Origin: Labilibaculum sp032125735
GTDB taxonomy: Bacteria > Bacteroidota > Bacteroidia > Bacteroidales > Marinifilaceae
DNA: 16,682 nt
Assembly (NCBI GenBank): GCA_032125735.1
Contig: JAQBBZ010000436.1
Coordinates: 1 to 16,682 of the forward strand
Direction: 5' to 3'
The notes below the pieces were generated by a model. It was not told the DNA's origin. It made no database searches and saw only the letters and a program-made list of their open reading frames with translations. Below are positions 1-8,246 of this stretch, piece by piece. How positions within the stretch are numbered: the first letter of the stretch is position 1; each line of letters begins with the position of its first letter. The position numbers were made by a program, and so were the translations under genes.

Positions 1-1242
1 TAAAAACGTATAAAAACCAAGAATATATGCTCCAGGTAAGCGCAATGAAGTAAAGATTACACTTACAGTTGCCGGAATTTTAGTTTTCCCTAATCCATTA
101 AATACTCCTGCACTAATCATTTCTAAACACATAAATAACTGCGATGCTGCCAGTATCATTAAATAATCCTTACCCATTGATATACTCTCAGCTTCGGGTA
201 CAAAAATGGAAAATAGAGTTTGTGGAAGAAGCAAAAAGATCAATGTAGTTACGGCTCCAACCGCTAGAGATATTCGCCAACCAGCCCGGTAAATATTAGG
301 AACCTCAGTTAAGTTCTTGGCTCCATAACTATGACCAACCATAATAGTTACGGCCTGCATAATTCCACCAACGATCATAAATGTAATTGACTCTATTTGA
401 ACACCAATTTTCTGTACTGCAATAGCATTCGGTCCCCAATCGGCAATGATTCTTGCCAGAAAAATATAAATAACTGAAAATGAAATACGCTGAATAGCTG
501 CTGGTAAACCAACCCGAAATAAGTTTTTTAGTTTATCGGTAATTGGTAATAAACCTTTAAAATAAATAGTATCGAATTTTTGATATACAAAATAGAAATA
601 CGCAAGACTACATCCCCTTCCAATAATTGTTGCAATAGCCGCCCCTTCAACACCCATATCAAATGAAAAAATCAACAGCGGATCAAGAACAATATTCACC
701 AAAGTCCCAATAACACTAGCCTTAAATGAAATTTTAGTCTCACCATGTGCATTAAAAATACTAATGAATAAAAGGTTCACAAAACTGATGATGATACCAA
801 AAGCACTAATCCACAAATAAGAAATAGCCATTTCATTAACCTGGACATCTTTCATTTGAAAAAAGCTAATGAATTGTTCCGGAAAGGCTAAAAATACGGA
901 AGTGAATAAAATGGCAATCCCGCCAATTCCCCAAAAGCCAGCAGTTGAATACCTACCTGCGGCATCCATATCTTCCGCACCTACCGAGTGTGCTATTTTA
1001 ATATTTGCACCTACCGTTACAATAGAAACCATTGCCCAACCAAGCTGTAAAAAGAAACCTGCAGAACCAACCGCAGCAACTGCACCACTTCCCAAATATC
1101 CTACCCAAATCATATCGGTAAGGTTGTAGGTCATGTGCAAAAGATACGAGCCAATAATTGGGAAAGCCAGCTTTAGTAGCTTTTTCCCAACTGCTGAATA
1201 TTCTTGTTCTCTTCGAAGTAATTTGGTGATGAATTTGAACAT
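1..1242 (-). CDS. MATE family multidrug efflux transporter (3' end off window)
   Basis: An open frame of 414 codons runs without a stop from an ATG at 1242 (complement) to the left edge. Full MATE proteins are about 450 residues, so roughly the last 30-40 residues are missing. The reading contains many hydrophobic helices and MATE-like stretches, such as LAFPIIGSYLLHMTYNLTDM near the N-terminus, DPLLIFSF mid-protein and GVFNGLGKTKIPA near the visible end. Family members export cationic drugs and other toxic compounds across the inner membrane using Na+ or H+ gradients; the substrate here cannot be told. The gene starts 74 bp after the OhrR-type regulator on the same strand, so the two are probably co-transcribed and pump expression may respond to organic peroxide or thiol stress (inference). 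Confidence 0.9.
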   Translation of the reverse strand, partial: MFKFITKLLRREQEYSAVGKKLLKLAFPIIGSYLLHMTYNLTDMIWVGYLGSGAVAAVGSAGFFLQLGWAMVSIVTVGANIKIAHSVGAEDMDAAGRYSTAGFWGIGGIAILFTSVFLAFPEQFISFFQMKDVQVNEMAISYLWISAFGIIISFVNLLFISIFNAHGETKISFKASVIGTLVNIVLDPLLIFSFDMGVEGAAIATIIGRGCSLAYFYFVYQKFDTIYFKGLLPITDKLKNLFRVGLPAAIQRISFSVIYIFLARIIADWGPNAIAVQKIGVQIESITFMIVGGIMQAVTIMVGHSYGAKNLTEVPNIYRAGWRISLAVGAVTTLIFLLLPQTLFSIFVPEAESISMGKDYLMILAASQLFMCLEMISAGVFNGLGKTKIPATVSVIFTSLRLPGAYILGFYTFL

Positions 1243-1316
1243 CTACGATACGTAATATATAAGTGCAACAGGATATTAATAGAAAAAGAATGCAGTTTTT
1301 GCAAAAAAAAGCAAGA

Positions 1317-1766
1317 CTATTTAAGCATATTATTGATCAGAATTTCTAATTCTTTTTTCAAACACATTGCTTTTTCAACACTGCAATTAAGAGAATTTGC
1401 CATTTCCAAAGGAATGCTTTTCGCTTCGTTTTTCATATTGATTCCTTTATCGGAAAGATAAATGAGAACCTTTCTTTCATCTTGGCAACACTTTATTCTC
1501 TTGATTAAAGAAAGTTGCTCCATACGTTTCAACAAAGGAGTTAAGGTGTTGGTATTCAGAAAAAGTTTACAACCAATTTCATTGACACTAATGCCATCTT
1601 TCTCCCATAAAACCAGGAATACCAAATATTGTGGGTAGGTAATTCCCAGTTGATCAAGAAAAGGTTGATATTGTCGGGTCATAAGCCGTGAGGCTGCATA
1701 AATAGTAAAGCATAATTGATTCTCCAATTTAAGAGGATCGAACTCCTTGTTTGATAAATTGTCCAT
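1317..1766 (-). CDS. OhrR-type MarR family transcriptional regulator (peroxide sensor)
   Basis: This 149-residue winged-helix regulator matches remembered Bacillus subtilis OhrR closely across the N-terminus (KLENQLCF, YAASR, TYPQYL, TLTPLLKRMEQ). The reactive cysteine of OhrR (Cys15 in B. subtilis) corresponds to Cys19. The two tyrosines that hydrogen-bond it (Tyr19 and Tyr29) correspond to Tyr23 and Tyr33. OhrR proteins repress peroxide-defence genes and release DNA when this cysteine is oxidised by organic hydroperoxides. There are five further cysteines (66, 93, 94, 128, 135). Cys128 lies near where two-cysteine OhrR proteins of Xanthomonas carry a resolving cysteine, but the alignment there is uncertain. 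No ohr (OsmC-like) gene is present; the downstream gene is a MATE pump. A palindrome just upstream suggests autoregulation. Confidence 0.88.
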   Translation of the reverse strand: MDNLSNKEFDPLKLENQLCFTIYAASRLMTRQYQPFLDQLGITYPQYLVFLVLWEKDGISVNEIGCKLFLNTNTLTPLLKRMEQLSLIKRIKCCQDERKVLIYLSDKGINMKNEAKSIPLEMANSLNCSVEKAMCLKKELEILINNMLK

Positions 1767-1779
1767 ATTTCTAATTTAT

Positions 1780-1791
1780 ATCGCTTGCGAT
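1780..1791. promoter_or_regulatory. Candidate operator of the OhrR-type regulator
   Basis: Perfect inverted repeat ATCGC-TT-GCGAT, 14-25 bp upstream of the regulator start codon. It begins one base after the proposed -7 box on the complement strand, so a bound repressor would cover the transcription start. MarR-family regulators commonly bind short palindromes at their own promoters. The specific pairing is inferred from position alone; the site does not resemble the TACAATT-AATTGTA operator of B. subtilis OhrR. Confidence 0.5.
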
Positions 1792-1792
1792 G

Positions 1793-1823
1793 CAAATTAA
1801 CGAAATTGTAAGCTAAGATCAAA
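1793..1823 (-). promoter_or_regulatory. Candidate Bacteroidota-type promoter of the OhrR-type regulator
   Basis: On the complement strand a TTTG (1820-1823) is followed, 19 bp later, by TTAATTTG (1793-1800). This is one mismatch from the Bacteroidota -7 consensus TAnnTTTG, with spacing typical of the -33/-7 pair. The candidate operator at 1780-1791 lies directly downstream. Confidence 0.5.
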
Positions 1824-2099
1824 CAAGAATGCCTTATCATCTATGAATAAGCTGAAATTTATACTATTTTTTAATACATGCAATCAAACACATTTTTTAT
1901 TTCGATACTCCGTACCTTTATGCAAGGCTTATTAATCAGAACGATAACCAAACACTAAATGATTAACCAATTCTTCTTAAGGTAAATTTCCATAAATGTA
2001 TTTTAATTTGATTAATTTCGATCTTCGCAACAAATCAATAAGCTTTTAATCATGAACTAAATACGCAATTTATGTGTATTCAGGTACTTTTTATACAAT
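1824..2099. other. Rest of the divergent intergenic region between the OhrR-type gene and recQ
   Basis: AT-rich, apparently non-coding. It should hold the recQ promoter on the plus strand, but no TAnnTTTG box with a properly spaced TTG stands out. The sequence TTAATTTG at 2003-2010 is one mismatch from consensus. No RNA gene, hairpin or repeat was recognised. Confidence 0.4.
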
Positions 2100-4031
2100 A
2101 TGCAATTGCAGAATATGTTACACAATCTTTTACAAGATAATTTTGGATTTTCAGATTTTAAACCTGGACAAAAAGAGGTTATCTCTAATATACTGGAAGG
2201 AAAATCAGCAATAGCCATCTTCCCAACCGGATCGGGAAAATCGCTTTGTTACCAACTTCCCGCTCTTCAACTTCCTGAAATTACCGTTGTGGTTTCACCA
2301 TTACTGGCCTTGATAAAAGATCAGATTGATTTTCTTCAATCAAAAAATATATCGGCAGTGCGTATTGATTCCTCTCTCTCGAAAGAGGAAGAACAGGATA
2401 TCATGAATGGGATTCGCGCCAAACGACATAAAATTTTAATGATATCGGTTGAGCGTTTTAAAAATGAGCGCTTTCGTAGATTTTTGAAAGACATTCCAAT
2501 CTCCTTACTAGTTATTGATGAAGCACATTGCATCTCGGAATGGGGACACAATTTCAGACCTGATTATTTAAAACTACCTGATTATCGTGAAACTTTTCAG
2601 GCCAAACAAGTACTCTTGCTTACTGCAACTGCAACTCCGAAAGTAATCGAAGACATGAGTAAAAAATTTGCCATTGCAAAAGAGCAAGTAATAATTACCG
2701 GATTTTACCGATCTAATTTAGATTTAAATGTAATTCCTGTAATTCAATCAGAGAAAAACAACAAATTGATATCCTTACTTCTTCCCCGTAAAAGTGAATG
2801 TGGAATTGTATATGTGACTCAACAAAAAACGGCAGAAATAGTTTCAGCCATTTTATCAAAAAAAGGAATTCTCTCCAAAGCATATCACGCCGGATTAAAA
2901 AGTGAAGATCGCGAAGAAATTCAAAATCAATTTATGGCCAATAAAATAAATTGTGTGGTAGCAACAATTGCTTTTGGAATGGGAATCGATAAATCGAACA
3001 TTCGATATGTGATTCATTACGATCTTCCAAAATCGACCGAAAACTATTCTCAGGAAATTGGCCGGGCTGGTCGAGATGGAAAAAAATCAGATTGTATTGT
3101 TTTGGCAAATCACGACAATGTGAATGTGCTTGAGAATTTCATATTTGGAGACACACCTGCCCTATCAGGCATAAAAGAAATTCTCAGACGCGTAAAAAAG
3201 GCTGAAACCAGCTGGGAAATCAAGTTAAATACACTTCCTGCGCATTGTAATATCCGTATTCTACCAATTAAAACCCTACTGGTTTACATGGAGATACGTG
3301 GAATCATTAAACCTCAGTACAGCTATTTTGCCGACTATCGATTTAGCTTAAATAGTGATGAAAAAAGTATCGTTGAAAAGTTCCAAGGAGAACGAAAGGA
3401 ATTTATTCAGGCCATTTTCGATCATTCCGAGAAAGCGAGAAAATGGACAACGGTAAATTTTGACACCATCAGTCAAAATTATTCGACAGATCGAAATCGC
3501 GTTGTCTCGGCTCTTGAATATTTTGATGCTGAGAAATTAATCAATTTGGAAGCGAAACTAATGGTGGATGTTTTTGCCGTTACAAATCCAGATTTTGATA
3601 TCGATACAGTAGCCCAGGAACTTTACGATAGCTTTAAAACGAAAGAAGGAGTTGAAGTGAATCGAATTCGGGAAATGCTAAGTCTGTTCGAATCGGAAAC
3701 ATGCATCAGTAAAAAACTGGCGAATTATTTTGGGGAATATCCCGAATGGGAAAAGTGCGGACATTGTTCTGTTTGCAATTCGGGACCGGTGAAAATTGCC
3801 AAATCACACGAGTTAAAAAACCTGCACGAATTTAATTATATTGAATTGTGTCAATCTGCCATTGCTAAATTTGGTGATCATTTAACGGACGAACTTCTTA
3901 CCAAATTTTTATGCGGTATTAACACTCCTATTTTCACCCGCTTAAAATTGAAGAATGAAAAACACTTTTCCTTTCTCGAAAATTACAGATTTGGTGATGT
4001 TTTGGAATGGGTAAAAGAAAACTTGAATTAA
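2100..4031 (+). CDS. recQ: RecQ-family ATP-dependent DNA helicase with late zinc-binding domain
   Basis: A 643-residue superfamily 2 helicase. Visible motifs are: motif 0 glutamine Q24; Walker A FPTGSGKS (41-48); DEAH box (140-143) followed by the RecQ aromatic-rich loop CISEWGHNFRPDY (144-156); motif III TATATP (175-180); and motif VI QEIGRAGRDG (318-327). RecQ enzymes unwind DNA 3' to 5' in recombination and fork repair. In E. coli RecQ the zinc-binding domain directly follows the helicase core. Here about 200 residues, including a winged-helix-like stretch near 385-415, come first, and the four zinc cysteines (C535, C553, C556, C559) follow. No HRDC domain is evident. The ATG has no clear ribosome binding site. 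The MFS gene starts 51 bp downstream and may be co-transcribed. The RecQ family is certain; orthology to classical recQ is not. Confidence 0.9.
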   Translation: MQLQNMLHNLLQDNFGFSDFKPGQKEVISNILEGKSAIAIFPTGSGKSLCYQLPALQLPEITVVVSPLLALIKDQIDFLQSKNISAVRIDSSLSKEEEQDIMNGIRAKRHKILMISVERFKNERFRRFLKDIPISLLVIDEAHCISEWGHNFRPDYLKLPDYRETFQAKQVLLLTATATPKVIEDMSKKFAIAKEQVIITGFYRSNLDLNVIPVIQSEKNNKLISLLLPRKSECGIVYVTQQKTAEIVSAILSKKGILSKAYHAGLKSEDREEIQNQFMANKINCVVATIAFGMGIDKSNIRYVIHYDLPKSTENYSQEIGRAGRDGKKSDCIVLANHDNVNVLENFIFGDTPALSGIKEILRRVKKAETSWEIKLNTLPAHCNIRILPIKTLLVYMEIRGIIKPQYSYFADYRFSLNSDEKSIVEKFQGERKEFIQAIFDHSEKARKWTTVNFDTISQNYSTDRNRVVSALEYFDAEKLINLEAKLMVDVFAVTNPDFDIDTVAQELYDSFKTKEGVEVNRIREMLSLFESETCISKKLANYFGEYPEWEKCGHCSVCNSGPVKIAKSHELKNLHEFNYIELCQSAIAKFGDHLTDELLTKFLCGINTPIFTRLKLKNEKHFSFLENYRFGDVLEWVKENLN

Positions 4032-4082
4032 AAAAATCTCAATTTTTAATACTTCCTTTTATACACTCAACTTAATATATCA

Positions 4083-5399
4083 TTGACTTTGAAAAGAAAT
4101 CCTAATTTCCCATTTGCTCCTGCAAAATCCCCTTTCTTTTACGGCTGGATTGTTATGATTATAGGTACTCTTGGAGTACTTTGCAGTATTCCCGGGCAAA
4201 CAATGGGCGTTTCTGTATTTACCAATTACCTGATTGAATCTTTACAATTAAGCCGTGATGCTTTAAGTTCGGCCTATTTGATTGGAACAGTAGCGAGTTC
4301 TCTTTTCTTAACCTATGCGGGTAAAATTTACGATAAATTTGGAGCTCGTTTTACAGCAATAATTGCCGCTTTAGGATTGGGACTTACTCTAATTTTATTT
4401 TCCTTTTCACAACTATTTTCCGAATCGATATCACAATATATTAACATTGGATTTTCAACAGTCTCATTTATTCTTATCTCACTTTTATTCTTCTTTTTAC
4501 GTTTTTCCGGCCAGGGAGTATTAACCTTAGCCTCGCGCAACATGGTAATGAAATGGTTCGACCAACGAAGAGGATTGGCCAATAGTATTTCAAGCGCATT
4601 TCAATCTTTTGGTTTTGCAGTATCTCCTCTGTTTATTGCTCTTATCATTACTCGTTTTGACTGGAGCATTGCCTATCAGATATTGGCCTTTCTTACTTTT
4701 ATATTTGTTGTTCTAGCCTTTCTTTTTTATCGTGACAATCCAGAAGAATGTGGATTAATTCCTGATGGAAAAATTATTGAACCCAAAGTAAAAAACCTTC
4801 CAACTTTTCAAACAAAAAAGCAATATACTTTGAAAGAAGCTCGAAGCACTTGGGTATTTTGGGTGTTTGCTCTTTCCTTAAGTTTTAATGCTTTTTTTAT
4901 TACTGGATTTACCTTTAACGTCATATCCATTTTCGAATCATGTGGATTTTCTGAGCAAAAAGCTCTGAGTGTATTTGTTCCGGCTTCTATTATCTCAATA
5001 ATTACAGCCATTGCAGGTAATATTCTTAGTGATTACATTAAAATGCAAAAGCTACTATTTGTATACCTAATTGGTTGTCTGTTGGCAAGTTTGGGCGTAG
5101 CTATTTTAGATTACCAAATTGGCTACTACGTATTAATAGTAGGGAACGGAATTATGGGTGGGCTATATGCCGTGATAGTAGCGATTACCTGGCCACGTTT
5201 CTACGGACGGAAACATTTGGGTGCTATTAGTGGTTTATCAATGTCCTTAGTTGTGTTTTCAAGTGCATTCGCGCCTCTATTCTTCAGCAGAATTTACACG
5301 CTAACAAACAGTTACCGTTTAGCCGGATACGCTGGGCTTGTATGTGTTGTTATTCTGCTAATCTTCTCGATAAAAGCTAAAAATCCACAATTAAAATAA
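4083..5399 (+). CDS. MFS transporter, oxalate/formate-antiporter-like
   Basis: A 438-residue polytopic membrane protein with about 12 hydrophobic helices. The MFS loop 2-3 signature appears as GKIYDKFGAR near residues 80-89, and a RNMVMKWFDQRRGLANSIS segment leads into helix 5, a pattern seen in the OFA/monocarboxylate branch of the MFS. This suggests uptake or antiport of a small organic anion across the inner membrane; the substrate is unknown. The first in-frame ATG (residue 25) would cut into helix 1, so a TTG start at 4083 (or the TTG at 4089) is preferred; no strong ribosome binding site precedes it. It lies 51 bp after recQ and ends one base before a hairpin terminator. Confidence 0.85.
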   Translation: MTLKRNPNFPFAPAKSPFFYGWIVMIIGTLGVLCSIPGQTMGVSVFTNYLIESLQLSRDALSSAYLIGTVASSLFLTYAGKIYDKFGARFTAIIAALGLGLTLILFSFSQLFSESISQYINIGFSTVSFILISLLFFFLRFSGQGVLTLASRNMVMKWFDQRRGLANSISSAFQSFGFAVSPLFIALIITRFDWSIAYQILAFLTFIFVVLAFLFYRDNPEECGLIPDGKIIEPKVKNLPTFQTKKQYTLKEARSTWVFWVFALSLSFNAFFITGFTFNVISIFESCGFSEQKALSVFVPASIISIITAIAGNILSDYIKMQKLLFVYLIGCLLASLGVAILDYQIGYYVLIVGNGIMGGLYAVIVAITWPRFYGRKHLGAISGLSMSLVVFSSAFAPLFFSRIYTLTNSYRLAGYAGLVCVVILLIFSIKAKNPQLK

Positions 5400-5433
5400 A
5401 AAGCAGATGCAATATAAAATTTGCACCTGCTTT
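5400..5433. terminator. Bidirectional rho-independent terminator
   Basis: Inverted repeat AAAGCAG/CTGCTTT plus TGCAA/TTGCA, separated by one A-C mismatch, with an 8-base loop and A/T runs at the ends. It lies between the convergent MFS and beta-barrel genes and could stop transcription from both sides. Confidence 0.7.
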
Positions 5434-5489
5434 AAGCCTAATAAACTTACTAGACATCTAACCGTTCGTTATTCCTGAGAGTATCTTAA

Positions 5490-8180
5490 TTAAATATCAT
5501 ATTTAATGGTAAACAATACGTACCGTGGCTGTACAAAATAGGTTGATGAAGAAAACGAATAATCGTTTTCACTGCTTTGATCCAAAGACTCCGTATTCAA
5601 TAAGTTTTTCCCTTTTACACCAAACTCCCACTTGCTGTCTTTTTTCTGATAAGTAAGATTTGCATCCAAGAAACTGTACTCATTTTCAATGGTCTTGTTT
5701 TTATTGGTATAACTATGCAAATCGTAATCGACAGTAAAAATAAAACTCTTCAAGAATGCAGCATCAAATTTTGCATAAGGCCTTTTTGTGTAATAAGTTG
5801 TTGTTGTGGCACCTCTGTCGTATTCGCTCACAGAGTATTTGTAACCAACTTCCAGGTTTGGTGCATTTTTAAAGTTAGTAGCCAATGAACCGCTGTAATT
5901 CTGATTTAGGGATTCTGAAACACTAGGTTTTGAATTCACTAAATTATTGGTTTTAGCCCACGAAAAATCAGCCTTAACAGATCCTTTAATTTTTTTAAAT
6001 GTTCTCTGGTATCTCCCACTGGCACTAATAGATTCATCATTAAAGTTGGAGTTAATCGTTGTTCTCACCTGATTAATTCCAATGGGCATCACATCGCTTT
6101 TCAAGGCGTCAATTCGCTTGGTATAAGTTAAATTGGCGAACATGTTGGTAAAATTGAACATATTGAAACTAAAGAAATTTAAAGATAGCCTGTGATTCAA
6201 AGCACTTTCTAAATTTCTGTTTCCACTGTATACCGAATTGTAATTGTTCAAAACAAAAGACTCTGCAAATTTAGAGACATCTGTAAAAGAACGTGTAACC
6301 CGGTAATTGAAACGCAAATTCTCCGACTTCTTCAACTGCATATTCACATACAAATCGGGCAGTACAGATGTTAACTCATCCTTTATAGTTGATCCTAGTT
6401 GAGTGTTTTTTGCCTCATACTGATGCAGGCTTACACCTGGATTAAAAGTAAAAATACCAGCTTGCAGTTTGTAATGAAATGCAAAAAACAAATCGGAAAT
6501 ATTGAATTTAACATCGTTCGTAAATTCTTCTCCAGCCATATCTAATTTTGAATTATCATCTAAAATTTGAAAGATCTCTGAATCGAAATTCTGATGACTT
6601 TGAGTGGTTCCCAAAGTGAATTCAATATTGCTTTTATCACCTGTAATGTAGTAGTAATCCAGCTTTGCATCTACCTTATTGCTTACAATGTTCTTCTGCT
6701 GATTCAAATTGTAAAGACCTACGCTCTCATCAACAGGAAACAAACTCACAAAGGCAAACTCATCTCTAACCGCATTGTAAAACGGATCTTCATCCTGATA
6801 CATGTGCTGAGCTTCGAATGAGAAAATATTTCTCTCATTCAATGTATAATAGATATTCGCATTCTGGTTTACAGAAATTGGCTTTTGCTTTTTAAACTGT
6901 GTAATATTGTCTGTTTCAGAATTCACCAATGAAAGGACATCTTCTTCTTCTTCATCACCCGACTTTTTTAAAAGAACATCGTAATCGAACTGAAAATTAG
7001 AATTTGGCTTATAAACCGAACTAAATTTAAGCAATCCTAAGTTTACAGTCTGATCGGTATTATCAATCGCTTCCTCAACCTGCGAACTGTTTCCATCTAA
7101 TTTATAAGTCGTGGATTTTTGAGTTTCCATTTTAGTTCCCGTGTAAGAATAAATTCCGAAACCACTTAAGTCCAATGTCTTCTTTGGTGAATACGAAAAA
7201 TTGATTGCTCCAAATTTGGTATCCACATCTTTTGCCCTATTATTTTGTGCCGTGGTTAAGCCTAAACCATCAGATCCTACTTCAATAGAACTTCCTCCGC
7301 CAGAATTAAAACCTCTGAAACCACCGGTAAAATTCATATAATCTCTTCGTGTAAAAGGAACTTCACCAATATTATTGGCATCGGTTATCACGTTTAAGCT
7401 AAATTTAGGACTGTAATAAAACAGTTTTGGATGAGCCAGAAATTTCTCATCAGGACCTGCTCCTGCAGTAAATTCACCAAACCAGAATTTCTTCTTGCCT
7501 GCTTTTAAGCGAATGTTTATAGCAACATTATCATCATCGTTCGATAAACCTTTCATTTGTCCAACCTCATTGTAATTTCGCAGTACTTCAATCTTATCAA
7601 TAGCATCAGCAGGAATATTGTCCGAAGCAATTTTAGAATCACCATCGAAAAAGTCCTTGCCTTCTACCATTACTTTCGTTACCTTTTTCCCTTCAACTTC
7701 AATTTGTCCATCATCATTCATCTCAATTCCAGGAAGGGTCACCAATACATCCTTTAATTTCTTTTCGGTTCCTGTTGTAAATGAATCGGTATCGTATACA
7801 ATTGTATCGCCACGAACCGAAACGGGCATTGTGTATGTAACATCAACCTCCGAAAGCAAACTGCTTTCTTCCGATAAGTCAACATCCTTCTGTACATCAT
7901 CAGTCGCTGTAGTAAAAGAGAACTCTTTCGGCTCAAAACCAATAAAACTAACCTTTATATTGTATAATGAATTCGTGAGTAAACTCAGCTTGTACAATCC
8001 ACTATGATTAGTCACACAATAAGATTCCAACAAGTTTGTTTCTGTATTAACTGCAATCACATTTGCCATTTCAACACCCGATCCGGTACTATCCCTTACA
8101 ATCCCCTTTAAGGACATTTTTTGAGAGAAACCGGTAACAAAAACACATAAAAATAGTGTTAAAAGAATAATCTTTTTCAT
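5490..8180 (-). CDS. TonB-dependent-receptor-like outer membrane beta-barrel protein
   Basis: An 896-residue protein with a signal peptide (MKKIILLTLFLCVFVTGFSQ). A carboxypeptidase-regulatory-like beta-sandwich (about 23-100, with GSGVEMANVIAVNTETN) is followed by a plug-like domain (about 115-225, with DTIVYD, LVTLPGIEM and KVMVEGKDFF). A long C-terminal region alternates aromatic and polar residues as in a transmembrane beta-barrel and ends in a hydrophobic/aromatic strand (VLFTIKYDI). No TonB box is apparent at the mature N-terminus, so energised transport is unproven. It lies 66 bp downstream of the GLPGLI gene on the same strand. This pairing is common in Bacteroidota, and the two proteins probably work together at the outer membrane (inference). 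The ligand is unknown. Confidence 0.85.
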   Translation of the reverse strand: MKKIILLTLFLCVFVTGFSQKMSLKGIVRDSTGSGVEMANVIAVNTETNLLESYCVTNHSGLYKLSLLTNSLYNIKVSFIGFEPKEFSFTTATDDVQKDVDLSEESSLLSEVDVTYTMPVSVRGDTIVYDTDSFTTGTEKKLKDVLVTLPGIEMNDDGQIEVEGKKVTKVMVEGKDFFDGDSKIASDNIPADAIDKIEVLRNYNEVGQMKGLSNDDDNVAINIRLKAGKKKFWFGEFTAGAGPDEKFLAHPKLFYYSPKFSLNVITDANNIGEVPFTRRDYMNFTGGFRGFNSGGGSSIEVGSDGLGLTTAQNNRAKDVDTKFGAINFSYSPKKTLDLSGFGIYSYTGTKMETQKSTTYKLDGNSSQVEEAIDNTDQTVNLGLLKFSSVYKPNSNFQFDYDVLLKKSGDEEEEDVLSLVNSETDNITQFKKQKPISVNQNANIYYTLNERNIFSFEAQHMYQDEDPFYNAVRDEFAFVSLFPVDESVGLYNLNQQKNIVSNKVDAKLDYYYITGDKSNIEFTLGTTQSHQNFDSEIFQILDDNSKLDMAGEEFTNDVKFNISDLFFAFHYKLQAGIFTFNPGVSLHQYEAKNTQLGSTIKDELTSVLPDLYVNMQLKKSENLRFNYRVTRSFTDVSKFAESFVLNNYNSVYSGNRNLESALNHRLSLNFFSFNMFNFTNMFANLTYTKRIDALKSDVMPIGINQVRTTINSNFNDESISASGRYQRTFKKIKGSVKADFSWAKTNNLVNSKPSVSESLNQNYSGSLATNFKNAPNLEVGYKYSVSEYDRGATTTTYYTKRPYAKFDAAFLKSFIFTVDYDLHSYTNKNKTIENEYSFLDANLTYQKKDSKWEFGVKGKNLLNTESLDQSSENDYSFSSSTYFVQPRYVLFTIKYDI

Positions 8181-8246
8181 GAGAGCTTACATTTGATTGA
8201 ATTGAGAAATCCTATTTTGTCGATAGCTAATAACTTAAAAAATGAT

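Noticed and set aside
869..1129. Plus-strand ORF of 86 codons
   Set aside because: It is antisense to the MATE gene, which is open over its entire visible length and has clear family features.
2003..2010. TTAATTTG as a recQ -7 box
   Set aside because: It has one mismatch to consensus, no properly spaced -33 TTG, and lies ~90 bp from the start codon. The evidence is too weak to call a promoter.
7618..8007. Plus-strand ORF of 129 codons, Ser/Thr-rich
   Set aside because: It is antisense to the N-terminal and plug regions of the beta-barrel gene; its composition mirrors that gene.
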